This document shows positions 1 through 10,289 of a stretch of 64,000 nt of DNA, piece by piece. Every line of letters begins with the position of its first letter. The stretch's first letter is position 1. A model generated the notes under the pieces. It saw only the letters and a program-made list of their open reading frames with translations, searched no databases and was not told the DNA's origin. This DNA is from Megaleporinus macrocephalus (taxonomy: Eukaryota > Chordata > Actinopteri > Characiformes > Anostomidae): the NCBI GenBank assembly GCA_021613375.1, contig CM038725.1:10911089-10975088 (forward strand). Reading direction: 5' to 3'. Both the position numbers and the translations under genes were made by a program.

Positions 1-63
1 CTACGCTTCAATTGCATCCCAGTTGTTTCATTTCAAATCCATGTCCAAATATTTCTGGGCCTA

Positions 64-68
<5 letters not shown>

Positions 69-143
<75 letters not shown>
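69..143. repeat. (AT)n microsatellite
   Basis: An almost pure AT dinucleotide tract of about 37 units. It runs directly into the left end of a foldback element at 143 and appears to replace that element's terminal bases. The long Tyr-Ile reading frames across it are products of the repeat, not genes. Confidence 0.97.
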
Positions 144-147
<4 letters not shown>

Positions 148-710
148 CACCTCCTTATATCTGGTGGAGGTGGATCATTCTCAAGACAGCAGCGACACTG
201 ACATGGTGGTTAGTGTTAGTGTTAGTGGTATCAGTGGATCAGACACAGCAGTGCTGCTGCTGGAGTGTTTAAACACCTCAGTGTCACTGCTGGACTGAGA
301 ACAGTCCACTAACCAGCAACATCCAGCCAACAGTGTCCTGTGGTCAGCGTCCTGTAACCACTGATGAAGGACTAGAGGAACGCAAACTGTCCAGCAACAG
401 ATGAGCTACTCTCTCTGACTTTACATCTACACGGTGGACCAACAAGGCAGGTGTGTCTAACAAAGGTGGACAGTGAGTGGACACAGTCTTTGAAAACTCC
501 AGCAGCGCTGCTGTGTCTGATCCACCTGTATCAGTACAAAACATGCTCACACACCACCACCACGTCAGTGTCACTGCAGTTCTGAGAATGACCCACTTTC
601 TAAATCATACCTGCTCTGAGGTGGTCCCTTGGGGATCCAGGATGAAATGGGGATAACAAAATATGCAGTTTGTAATACAAGATACAAGAAGGTGGTTTTA
701 ATGATATGGT
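143..710. mobile_element. Foldback (long inverted-repeat) element, copy 1
   Basis: The two halves are inverted copies. GGATCAGACACAGCAG near 237 pairs with its reverse complement near 506, and AAAACCACCTCC at the left end pairs with GGTGGTTTTA at the right end. Related copies lie at 12460-13680, 31838-33046 and 52135-52673. It has no coding capacity, so it is a non-autonomous DNA-transposon-like element. The terminal bases seen in other copies (CACCAATCAGCC) are missing on the left, where the (AT)n tract abuts. I recognise the family as a widespread fish repeat but cannot name it. Confidence 0.8.
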
Positions 711-1300
711 TTTAATTATATATTCTCATCCAACATGCTTATCTTTCTTATTGACAACAAAGGCAGAAAAGCTTAATTAGCACCTTTAGATGCTGATTAC
801 ATTTTTTTGGTACAATTACTTTGTTTTTTAAACAGATGTCTCATCACAGCATGTGTCCCTGAAATCTGTTCGAAACAACACATATTGTTATACTTGATGG
901 TTTAGACCCAGTGAAACTGAACTTTATTAACCATTCGATTGTAAATCCAAACAATCTTTAAAAGAACACAAGGAATGAATCAGGCAGGCAAGCTTTTTAT
1001 AGTCTTTGTTGTGTAAAATGTGCAGCAAGCAGAATTTCACGGTCCAACATGCAGAGCTGTGGCAGAGTCCACGTTCAAATACAAAACCTTTCATTTGGAA
1101 ACATGCCATGTTAAATATGGTCAGCTTATACAATCGACCCATCACTGGTCTATTGACTTCTATTCTATTGTTATGCCCGTAGGTGCAGTTATTGCATGGT
1201 CCAACAAATTATAGACTTACATGAGCATTGAGGTGCCTTTTAGACCACGTGAGCGGAACACAGTGGGCCCTCTCTAAACTTTTAAAGAAGGTCTAATGAT
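711..1300. other. Unique AT-rich sequence, nothing recognised
   Basis: No long reading frame, tandem repeat or match to the window's repeat families was seen. Short frames on both strands have no recognisable domains. Confidence 0.4.
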
Positions 1301-1304
1301 TAAA

Positions 1305-1690
1305 ACATTCATGCAATGTATGGGGCATCCAGGCCAAATCTGGAACTACACATTGTTCTTTCAACTGGAGCTGAAGATATGATCTACTTTATTCAAAATA
1401 AGATATTTATGTTACTTTGTATTGTATTTTGGCCATGCAATGGACTGGCAACCTGTCCATGGTGTAGCCAATCTTCGCCCGATGACGCTGAAGATTGGCT
1501 CCAGTCCCCCCATGACCCCAACTAGCGGGACAAAGTGAAAGATTATGTACGGATGGATAGATGTATTGTATTTACACCAGTTCTAATGATATGTGGTGCT
1601 CTTACTGGTGCAAACACACTTATTGCTAGTCAAGGCTTTTGAACAATGAGTGTAGGTGCCTATGACTTTTGCATTGTAGTGTATGATAAC
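1305..1690 (+). repeat. R1 interspersed repeat, copy a, split by a SINE fragment
   Basis: It shares long stretches with the copies at 3143-3866, 4250-4330 and (inverted) 62778-63117, for example CATTCATGCAATGTATGGGG and CTAATGATATGTGGTGCTC. The element is interrupted at 1430-1561 by a 5'-truncated SINE flanked by a perfect 12-bp duplication. It has no coding capacity and its class is unknown. Confidence 0.75.
1430..1561 (+). mobile_element. 5'-truncated tRNA-type SINE with 12-bp target duplication
   Basis: Only the 3' half of the SINE is present: a GGACTGGCAACCTGTCCATGG core, the TGACCCCAACTAGCGGGA segment and a GGATGGATAG tail. TGTATTGTATTT is duplicated exactly at 1418-1429 and 1562-1573, the signature of target-primed insertion. 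It landed inside R1 copy a, so it is younger than that copy. Confidence 0.85.
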
Positions 1691-2950
1691 TACTTATAAG
1701 TTTTAATGAGGTGGTCAGTTGGTGTATACCCTAATGTATGTTGCAAACTTCAAATACAAATATGGATTCTGTTTTACAAGCCTCAGATATCCACGTTTAA
1801 TCTAGAATGAACAAAACGTGTATTTGCACCAGGCTTTAGCTTAACATTAACATAATATTAGAAATCCCATAGAGGGGACTCGAAATTAACGTTATTTTAA
1901 AGCCATATTTTTTGTTTTTTGACCAAGTTTTGAAAATGATGGTCCAAACTGAAGGCTTAGCTTGGTTATTTATGGTTCTCCAGTGCATTATTAAGATACG
2001 GGTCTTGCGTTTGTTGGCGGAATTGTCTTCAGAGCCACTTTACATACATTAAACGTTATGTCTTGCTAAATTCGCTTCAAGTTCAACCTAATTTGAATGA
2101 CTGTTTGCAGCTGAGCTTTTAAAATGCATCCAATATGATGGACTGCTACAAAGATTCCTAAACCCATGCTTGGATATACTTTTCTAAGAAAACAGTTTGC
2201 ACAAGTATAGGACTTTCACATCATATGGAGTGAACATTTAATTTACAAAAATCCATTAATAATGTTCTTGAAGCCCAAAATAAGTATGACCCCAAGAAAA
2301 GCACTTTGCTTTTTTTAGCTTCTTTTTTTAATGCATGTTGAGTTTCATGTGTCTTGTCTCCCGCTCTTTGTTTATTCCCCAGTGTTCTCCAGAGGACACT
2401 CAACACCAATGTTTTTGGGGTTTTTTTTATTTTTTTTAACCTGGGATACATTGAGCACACTTTTATGACACAACACAATGTCAGTACTGATTATGTAGTT
2501 TTAGGCACTTGGGAACATTATTATATTCAAAAAGCTATTTTATTTCCAGACAGGAATCTTTTATTTACTCATCAAAACACTTTACTGTTTTAAATCTTCA
2601 AATAATATTAATACAAAAAGTAATGCCCATCCTGTGCGGTCTGATGCTGCTTCATCTGTCTTGACCAGGTGCCCCTGTTTGCCTGCATTCTGGACCAGTT
2701 TTCCCACCATGAAGCTTCTTGCTATCCATTGCTTTGTGGGAAAACTCATCTGCATGATCCACTGACTCCTCCAAAGATTCCATCAGACTTTCTTTCTCCT
2801 TCATCAGTCCTTTCTTCTCCTACTTTATGAAACACTAAGCTGGTTCCTGCTGCTACTCTGAGAGTCTTCAACAGTTTCTTTCTTTTTTCTGTATATTCAT
2901 TTATGCATAATATAGTCAATATTATTCTGATTATATTTGTACTTGTTTTG
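1691..2950. other. Unique sequence with poly-T runs
   Basis: Ordinary AT-rich DNA with a T-rich run near 2405-2440. The short frames here have no recognisable protein features and no matching repeat was seen. Confidence 0.4.
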
Positions 2951-2954
2951 CTAT

Positions 2955-3118
2955 CCACTTTTTTGAATCTGGTTCCTCTCGAGAGTTCTTCCTTTTGATC
3001 TGAGGGTGTTTTTTTGTTGCCACTGTCACTTCTGGTTTGCTCATTGGGGGCTTGGACCTGGATTATTCTGTAAAGCTTTGTGACAACATCTGTTGTAAAA
3101 GGCACTGAATAAATAAAT
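2955..3118 (-). repeat. R2 interspersed repeat, inverted copy
   Basis: Its reverse complement matches the copies at 4351-4557 and 44741-44951. Shared blocks are CTTTTACAACAGATGTTGTC, a GGAAGAA...GAGAGGAACCAGA segment and the AAAGCTTTACAG segment. It resembles a non-coding 3' tail of a fish retroelement, but the class is not proven. Confidence 0.65.
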
Positions 3119-3142
3119 CACAGCTTGTTTTTTCCTCATGGC

Positions 3143-3866
3143 AACCCAGTATTATTTACAGTTCTCATCTAATACCTGATTTGTCCACTCAGTGCTTCAT
3201 TAAGCTAAATCAAGATTGCAGCTGAAGGAACGGAATACATTCATACAATGTCTGGGGCGTCCAGGAGAAATCTGGAACCACACTTTGTTCTTCAAACTGG
3301 AGCTCAAGATATGATCTACTTCTCTCACAATAATATATTCACATTACTTTGTATTGTATGTATGATTTTTTACGTGTGTTCTAATGATATCTGGTGTTCT
3401 TATTTGGTGAATCTTAGGGCTGTGTATTGGCAAGAACATGATGATACAATATGTATAGTGATACAGCTGTCACAATTCAGTATATCATGATATACTGAGA
3501 TATTGCAAGTGTTATACGATTTTTCAAATTCTACTTTTAAAACCACTGTATGAACAGGTTTGCCTATGCTAACAAAAACATTGCGCCCTTGTGCTACTTG
3601 TTAATGTTGGAGTGGAGCTGAAAATGGATTACAACACTGCCATCTAGTGGTCAGAGGTTTAAACACAACACACAATGATTCACTGTCTGCCAGAATCTGT
3701 GTATCGATACTGTGATTTTGAGAATTGATACAGTATCACTAAACATAATATCCTGATACTCGACATTTCGATATTTTCTTACACACCTAGTGAATACACA
3801 CTAATTGCTAAGATTAAGGGTTTTAAACAATCAGCTTAGGCGCCTATTTTACACAGCAGCGTAATT
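3143..3866 (+). repeat. R1 interspersed repeat, copy b, split by a hAT-like insertion
   Basis: The left part (3143-3413) and right part (3790-3866) are contiguous in copy a and in the inverted copy at 62778-63117, so the block between them is an insertion. The start AACCCAGTATTATTTACAG matches the outer edge of the inverted copy near 63110. Confidence 0.75.
3415..3789. mobile_element. Non-autonomous hAT-like element nested in R1 copy b
   Basis: It begins TAGGGCTGTG and ends CACACCTA, giving imperfect inverted ends of the TAGGG type common in hAT elements. The flanks carry GTGAAT at 3407-3412 and 3790-3795, consistent with an 8-bp duplication matching at 6 of 8 positions. The interior has the GATACAATATGTATAGTGAT pattern and no coding capacity. 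Its boundaries are supported by comparison with the uninterrupted copies of R1. Confidence 0.7.
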
Positions 3867-3884
3867 GCTTAAAAAGTGAGAAGT

Positions 3885-4128
3885 ATACCATGGACAGTTC
3901 GCCAGTCCATTGCATGGCCAACCCTCACACCTACAGGAAATTTAGAGTGAGCGATCAACCTATCATGCATGTGTTTGGACTGTGGGAGTAAACCAGAGTA
4001 CCCGAAGGAAACCCACTCAAACACAGGGAGAACATGCAGACTCCACACAGAATGACCCAGATCAGGAATCGAACCCAGAACATCTTGCTGTGAGACAACA
4101 GTGCTAACCGCTATACCACCGTGCCACC
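3885..4128 (-). mobile_element. tRNA-type SINE, minus strand
   Basis: Read on the minus strand it begins with a GGTGGCACGGTGGTATAGCG head carrying an A-box-like motif, then a GGTTCGATTCC B box, the GTGGGTTTCCTTCGGGTACT body and GGACTGGCGAACTGTCCATGG. The 3' GATG tail is missing. The tRNA-like head comes from the SINE promoter and is not a tRNA gene. Confidence 0.88.
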
Positions 4129-4249
4129 ATCTAGAAATACTGAAACAAATACGTGACAGATGATTTTGAAGTAATTGAAGTTGTAAAAGGTACAAAATGA
4201 GATGAATATTAATGCAGCTGATAAGGGTAGAAAAGCAAGCTTTGTATTT

Positions 4250-4330
4250 TTGTATATCTGTTCTAATGATATCTGCTGTTCTTACTGGTGTACATACACA
4301 TATTGTTAAGATTAAAGCTTGCAAGTCTTA
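4250..4330 (+). repeat. R1 fragment, copy c
   Basis: A short piece with CTAATGATATCTGCTGTTCT and the following TTGTTAAGATTAAAGCTTGC, matching the 3' part of R1 copies a and b. The flanking DNA from 4129 to 4250 was not identified. Confidence 0.6.
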
Positions 4331-4350
4331 TTTTAAATGTAATTAAATTC

Positions 4351-4557
4351 AGGTTTAATTGTATATCGCTTTTTACAACGATGTTGTCTTAAAACAGCTT
4401 TACAGACGTTTTGGAAATAGACAGTTACAACATATATCCCCCTGTAAGCAAGCCATAGGCAACAGTGGCAAGAAAAACTCCCTTAGACTGGAGGAAGAAA
4501 GCTTGGGAGGAACCAAGACTCACAAGGGTAAACCCATCCTCCTCTGGTCAAACAGTA
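4351..4557 (+). repeat. R2 interspersed repeat
   Basis: It contains GCTTTTTACAACGATGTTGTC, AGCAAGCCATAGGCAACAGTG, GGAGGAAGAAAGCTTGGGAGG and ends CCATCCTCCTCTGGTCAAAC. The copy at 44741-44951 matches throughout. Non-coding. Confidence 0.75.
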
Positions 4558-4582
4558 TTTTGTAATGAAACCATATATTTAT

Positions 4583-4700
4583 ATATATTTCATTTCTATT
4601 GGTCCATTCACAGTGAAATTACAAGCATTGTAGAAAAATAGAAATCGATAAAAATGAAGATACATGGTTTTCATTGGACAGCGATGATATATTTCTGTAT
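4583..4700 (+). repeat. R3 MITE-like repeat fragment
   Basis: It carries the diagnostic TTTCTATTGGTCCATTCA, followed by a GTAGAAAAATAGAAATCGAT segment and TTTTCATTGGACAGCGATGA. At least eight relatives occur in this window. A short AT-rich stretch lies directly upstream. Confidence 0.7.
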
Positions 4701-5340
4701 CCGAATAAAATGTCTTAAACTAACTTGCTGCTAGTCTACTGTGAGCAATTTGACGATGTAGCGCCTTCATACAGTATCTGCTTCCTTCATTGAAGTGCAG
4801 CGCTTCACAACCTTAGAGACACTTGCTAAGAGAAACTATCAGTGTTATTGAGATACATAATGCTAGTTAGTCTGCAGCAACGAGTGTGTTCTTAATAATA
4901 TGCTTATTGAATAAGCTTTATGTTGTGCAAGAAAAGCATCTACCCTGCCTTTCCACTGCAATGGCAATTTGTTGAAAGACTCAATCACGTGCATCAAAAA
5001 GTTGGCAAGATGTAAGCATGAAAAGCAATAATCACATCCATCTTTTTTCAATTTGGACTTATAGCCCCCGGGGACTTTTAGGCATGATGTATAGATGGGT
5101 AAAGAAGAAAATGTAAGTATAATAAAGAGTAATGAAAAGCCTGGCTCATTGCCTACAACAGACTGATTGTGCATTTTGGGATGATTGAGCAGCACTGTGC
5201 TCATTTTTTGATGCATAAACAGAAAGCTGTTTTTTTAAATATAGTTACAATTATATGTACCATTCAAAACAAGCCTTCAACTTTGAAATGTTGGCATTTC
5301 TACATTCATTTCAATACAAATTCTAGGATAATTAATATGG
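4701..5340. other. Unique sequence, no gene seen
   Basis: No repeat family or credible coding sequence was found. The 117-residue minus-strand frame at 4863-5216 has no recognisable domain and no supporting signals. Confidence 0.4.
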
Positions 5341-5371
5341 ACATTACCAGTAAAAAATTTAGAACACTATC
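5341..5371 (+). repeat. Transposon-type terminal repeat, inverted relative to the adjacent minisatellite
   Basis: CATTACCAGTAAAAAATTT followed by AGAACACTATCAG. Its reverse complement aligns with the minisatellite unit that starts 15 bases downstream (CTGGTAGTGTACTAAAACG, then TTTGACTGGTAGTG). It also resembles, from memory, the CACTACCGGTCAAAAGTTTT-type termini of Tc1-like fish repeats. Together they look like the two opposed ends of one small element. Confidence 0.6.
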
Positions 5372-5385
5372 AGACAAACAATATT

Positions 5386-7319
5386 GGCTGGTAGTGTACT
5401 AAAACGTTTGGCTGGTAGTGTACTAAAACGTTTGGCTGGTAGTGTATCTAAAACGTTTGACTGGTAGTGTACTAAAATGTTTGACTGGTAGTGTATCTAA
5501 AACGTTTGGCTGGTAGTGTATCTAAAACGTTTGTCTGGTAGTGTACTAAAACGTTTGGCTGGTAGTGTATCTAAAACGTTTGACTGGTAGTGTACTAAAA
5601 CGTTTCGCTGGTAGTCTTCTAAAACGTTTGTCTGGTAGTGATCTAAAACGTTTGTCTGGTAGTGTACTAAAACGTTTGGCTGGTAGTGTACTAAAACGTT
5701 TGGCTGGTAGTGTATCTAAAACGTTTGACTGGTAGTGTACTAAAACGTTTGGCTGGTAGTGTATCTAAAACGTTTGGCTGGTAGTGTATCTAAAACGTTT
5801 GACTGGTAGTGATCTAAAACGTTTGACTGGTAGTGATCTAAAACGTTTGGCTGGTAGTGTACTAAAACGTTTGGCTGGTAGTGTACTAAAACGTTTGGCT
5901 GGTAGTGTATCTAAAACGTTTGGCTGGTAGTGTATCTAAAACGTTTGTCTGGTAGTGTATCTAAAATGTTTGGCTGGTAGTGTATCTAAAACGTTTGTCT
6001 GGTAGTGTACTAAAACGTTTGACTGGTAGTGATCTAAAACGTTTGGCTGGTAGTGTACTAAAACGTTTGGCTGGTAGTGTACTAAAACGTTTGACTGGTA
6101 GTGATCTAAAACGTTTGGCTGGTAGTGTCTCTAAAACGTTTGACTGGTAGTGATCTAAAACGTTTGGCTGGTAGTGTATCTAAAACGTTTGACTGGTAGT
6201 GATCTAAAACGTTTGACTGGTAGTGTACTAAAACGTTTGGCTGGTAGTGTACTAAAATGTTTGGCTGGTAGTGTACTAAAACGTTTGGCTGGTAGTGTAC
6301 TAAAACGTTTGACTGGTAGTGTACTAAAACGTTTGGCTGGTAGTGATCTAAAACGTTTGGCTGGTAGTGTACTAAAACGTTTGGCTGGTAGTGTACTAAA
6401 ACGTTTGACTGGTAGTGTACTAAAACGTTTGGCTGGTAGTGTACTAAAATGTTTGGCTGGTAGTGATCTAAAATGTTTGACTGGTAGTGTACTAAAACGT
6501 TTGGCTGGTAGTGTACTAAAACGTTTGGCTGCTAGTGTACTAAAATGTTTGATTGGTAGTGTACTAAAACGTTTGACTGGTAGTGTACTAAAACGTTTGA
6601 CTGGTAGTGTACTAAAACGTTTGGCTGGTAGTGTACTAAAATGTTTGATTGGTAGTGTACTAAAATGTTTGATTGGTAGCGTACTAAAACGTTTGACTGG
6701 TAGTGTACTAAAACGTTTGACTGGTAGTGTACTAAAACGTTTGACTGGTAGTGTACTAAAATGTTTGATTGGTAGTGTACTAAAATGTTTGATTGGTAGC
6801 GTACTAAAACGTTTGGCTGGTAGTGTACTAAAACGTTTGGCTGCTAGTGTACTAAAATGTTTGATTGGTAGTGTACTAAAACGTTTGACTGGTAGTGTAC
6901 TAAAACGTTTGGCTGGTAGTGTACTAAAATGTTTGACTGGTAGTGATCTAAAACGTTTGATTGGTAGTGTACTAAAACGTTTGGCTGGTAGTGATCTAAA
7001 ACGTTTGATTGGTAGTGATCTAAAACGTTTGATTGGTAGTGATCTAAAACGTTTGACTGGTAGTGTACTAAAACGTTTGGCTGGTAGTGTACTAAAATGT
7101 TTGACTGGTAGTGATCTAAAACGTTTGATTGGTAGTGTACTAAAACGTTTGGCTGGTAGTGTACTAAAACGTTTGGCTGGTAGTGTACTAAAACGTTTGG
7201 CTGGTAGTGATCTAAAACGTTTGATTGGTAGTGATCTAAAACGTTTGATTGGTAGTGATCTAAAACGTTTGATTGGTAGTGATCTAAAACATTTGATTGG
7301 TAGTGTACTAAAACTTTTG
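5386..7319. repeat. Minisatellite of about 80 units of 24/25 bp
   Basis: The tandem unit is CTGGTAGTGTACTAAAACG plus TTTGG or TTTGA. Three types are visible: GTGTACTAAAA (24 bp), GTGATCTAAAA (24 bp) and GTGTATCTAAAA (25 bp). The 25-bp type is confined to the left part, up to about 6190. Variants with AATGTTT or GATTGG are concentrated on the right. Because 24 is divisible by 3, both strands stay open over more than 1.1 kb (6174-7373 plus, 6155-7333 minus). These frames have no domain, no promoter signal and no splice evidence, so I do not call a gene. Internal copying at 120, 168 and 312 bp is visible. Confidence 0.97.
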
Positions 7320-8850
7320 TTGTATATATTCACATCTTATATCAAAGACTATACACATAAAGCATGGTTCTGAAGAATATACCTGTGTCCTTATAGGTTT
7401 AACATTCACCACATCAAGCTATTGAAGCCAATTCTATTTGGAAAATCTATTTCCCGTTTCATCTCTTCATTCTTCACTCACAGTGTCGGATTCATCTCTG
7501 CAAGTTTGAACAGTGCTAACCTTTAGCTTTCCTTCCTTTACTTTTCATCTGCCTTTTTCTCAGCGTATATCTCCCTTTCAACTCCCATTTGACCATTCAG
7601 ACTGCCGGTGACCACATTCAGCTGCGGCCTGTTCAAAGATCATATGCAGTGCAAACCCGGCGAAATGACTCTATCTCCAGAAAGAAAAAGACGTCTCACA
7701 GCAGGGCTGGATGTACGCCTGCCAGCTCATGCGGAATGATATGATTTGGCTCGTGATAGTCGCGATAGTGTCTATCTCAGGCTTCAAATGCTAATAAAAT
7801 GATGTCCAAGACAGATAGCAGATCTGGCATTTTAGTGGAATTAAATTTCTTATTGTTTTATCTTTTCGCTGCCAAAACGCTTCCCTCAGAGTGACAAACC
7901 TAATGTCAAACTCCTACTAAGCAGAGTAACACGGTGAAATGAAGTTGGCAGGCCAGCTTAGAGACACGGCTGTGATGAAAATAGCTGATGGATGTGGAAC
8001 GAGACAATGACTGCGGCCTTCCGCTCCACTGTTTACTTTTCGGATGTTTGCTATAAAAAATGCTATAAAACAACTGTGTTGAACTTTGATATAGGGTTGT
8101 TGCATGTAATTGACTGGTACTTTGATCAATTACAGTTACAACTATAAAGTATTTACAGTCAGACACTGAGACACAAGTGTCTGGCCTGCTCAGATCTACC
8201 ATTATGTGCTAACAGAAACTTCATATCTTTATCAATTTAGTTCATTTTTGATCAATAATTTCATAAAATAAATGATTAGAACAAGGTGGACATGTATTTT
8301 ATGGACTTTTCTTTTTTTTTGTTCTCTTTGATTCATGCAAAAACTCTGATACACAGACAGACAGGCTTTTTTTATTTCAGTTGCTTGTTTACTTTCAGCT
8401 ATAAGGTCAATGCAAGTTGAAAGATAGCACTTAAATATTATAAATTGCACAATAATATCATATATTTTGTTATGTATCTGCTAGATTCATTTTAAGTGGA
8501 TTCTTTTGTGTTCCCTGCCTCCCTGCAGAAGCACATGTGCTCACATGAGTCTGCATCTGGCTGGTTTTGTGGTGATTGGCTGTTATTTAGCTGCAAATCT
8601 CTGATTACCAGCATTAAACTGAGAATTAGAGTCAATCTGAGCATGTCTGAGACACTAGGGGATGTTCGTACAGACCGGAGTTCGTACAGTGTGTGTGTGT
8701 GGTGGGGCGGGGTAAATGGAGGATTTACATGCACGATTCGGAGTTGTTGTATTATTATCTAGATTGCGACTGAACTTGGTGGAAATGTCCCTGTTGTAAC
8801 GTGGCTGCAACCAACCAAATGCTCACAGATATTAAGGGTGGGTGAAGCTT
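7320..8850. other. Unique block, possible conserved non-coding sequence
   Basis: A long stretch without simple repeats or family matches. Around 7590-8060 the base composition is balanced, with segments such as GATATGATTTGGCTCGTGAT, and lacks the decay typical of the repeats. This could be a regulatory element, but conservation cannot be judged from one sequence. Short frames here have no recognised domains. Confidence 0.3.
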
Positions 8851-8857
8851 TAGTGTG

Positions 8858-9170
8858 ACAGGGAAGACAAAGATGAAGTCAAAGATGGGTTAAAAACAAA
8901 AATACAGAAAACAGGCAGACAAATCCAGGAGGCAGGGCAAAGACAATACACAAACAGATCATAAACAGGGTAGAGAATATTAAAAGAATGCTTGGTATGC
9001 TTTGAAAAACGATGACAACACTTCATAATGAAAAGAACAAATAAAGGGGTTGAAATACAGACAGAGGTATTGAGGGACAGGGTGGCATAACCAGAACTAT
9101 GATTGGCTGAGGGTAAGCTTGTGACTGTGATGTGTTGGCTAAGAAGATCATGGGAAGTACACAATACACC
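8858..9170. repeat. R4-related non-coding repeat fragment
   Basis: Purine-rich sequence of the same style as the TGTCACG-ended repeats: GTGACAGGGAAGACAAAGAT, then AAAACAGGCAGACAAATCC, AACAAATAAAGGGG and GATTGGCTGAGGG. It best resembles the inner block at 22700-23145. Edges are approximate. Confidence 0.5.
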
Positions 9171-9229
9171 TACAGGAATTTTAATGACATAACATTCTAA
9201 ACCCATAAGCATTAATATCTGGACGGGTC

Positions 9230-9865
9230 TTTCAGTTCTAACAGCATGTGTGAACTCTGCAGTAGCTCTGCATGGACTGATCCGTGTTCAGCTCTTTTCT
9301 GCACTACTTGAACACTTCCTGTCTGAGATGCTGAGCTTCCTAAATGCTTTAATGTTCAGTAAAGTTCACAGTGGACGGTGGAACATCTAGGAGGGATGAA
9401 CAGAGGAAGAGAGCCTCCTTCACATTAGCTGTTGTTTATCATTATGTCGCTAAGTTTGCTAGCTTGTTAGCCAGCTAGCTAGCTAACTGCTATATGTGAA
9501 ATATGCACAGCAGAGACTTACTGCTCTTTGTGCTCCTCAACAGTCAAACAAAGCTTGAAGTGGTTGCAGCTCCATCTGTGATCTTGACTCTACGTGTCCT
9601 TCATGTCGCAGTTCTTTTTTATTTACTACAGAATACTCTTAGTAGTTGAACTGGATTATTTTCAGGAGCATGTTGCTCCTCGTCTCTGCACAAATTCAAC
9701 ACTGGCGCCCCCCCAAAGCTTCCTGTGATTGGCTGCAGAACTTCACTTGTTGCTAGGTTACGGATAAACTGAGTGGCACAGCTCAGCTCCTTAGCATTAC
9801 AGCACCATTTAATACAAAAACGATCAGTTCTGTGATTCAGTTTTCCTTATTTATTATGTAAAAAT
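9230..9865. other. Unassigned sequence with a GCTAGC-rich palindromic patch
   Basis: The patch near 9458-9490 has repeated CTAGCTAG palindromes, a style often seen inside non-autonomous DNA elements. The rest has no recognised content. It may belong to one element with the following CAAGTC-rich block. Confidence 0.3.
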
Positions 9866-9869
9866 AGGG

Positions 9870-10010
9870 TGGCAAGTCTTTTCAAGTCTTAAAGCTCAAG
9901 TCTGGTTCCAAGTCCAAGTCAGTAAAGGTAAAGTCTAAGTCAAGTCGCAATCTTTAGTAATGTTGTTAAGTCAAAAGTCATCTGTTTAGTGACTCGAGTT
10001 CACACGTCTG
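9870..10010. repeat. CAAGTC-rich interspersed repeat
   Basis: Imperfect reiteration of CAAGTC/AAGTCAAGTC, for example GGCAAGTCTTTTCAAGTC and TAAGTCAAGTCGCAATC, ending GACTCGAGTTCACACG. From memory this is a common fish dispersed repeat. No coding capacity. Confidence 0.6.
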
Positions 10011-10194
10011 TCATTTTGATCTCAAGACTGACAAGAGAGACTAAAAACAGCCGTATGGTTGATATAATGAAAAACCTTAAAATAATTTATGATGATTTGT
10101 GCTGAGAAGACCTTATAATAACGGAGGTTATCCTCATCGGTACAAAATCTACACTATCCAAAACTGACAGTTTTTCTAATCGTTCTGTTTCCCC

Positions 10195-10287
10195 TTCCGT
10201 ACGGGTAAAGAGTCTGGTGTAAGGTGTCCTTGAGTGACAGAAAGGCGCCTATGAAATAAAATGTATTATTATTATTATTATTATTAT
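10195..10287 (+). mobile_element. Retroelement 3' tail ending in (ATT)n
   Basis: AAGGTGTCCTTGAGTGACAG, then GAAAGGCGCCTATGAAATAA and a run of ATT trinucleotides at 10264-10286. This is the typical 3' end of a family of vertebrate LINE-like elements that end in a short tandem repeat. Only the tail is present. Confidence 0.6.
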
Positions 10288-10289
10288 AT

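Noticed and set aside
3869..4324. 151-residue minus-strand gene
   Set aside because: Most of it overlaps a SINE and an R1 fragment.
5386..7319. CRISPR-like array
   Set aside because: Units are contiguous with no unique spacers and the genome is vertebrate; this is a minisatellite.
6174..7373. Protein-coding gene in the 24-bp array
   Set aside because: The open frame follows from a unit length divisible by three, exists on both strands at once and lacks any domain or start-context support.
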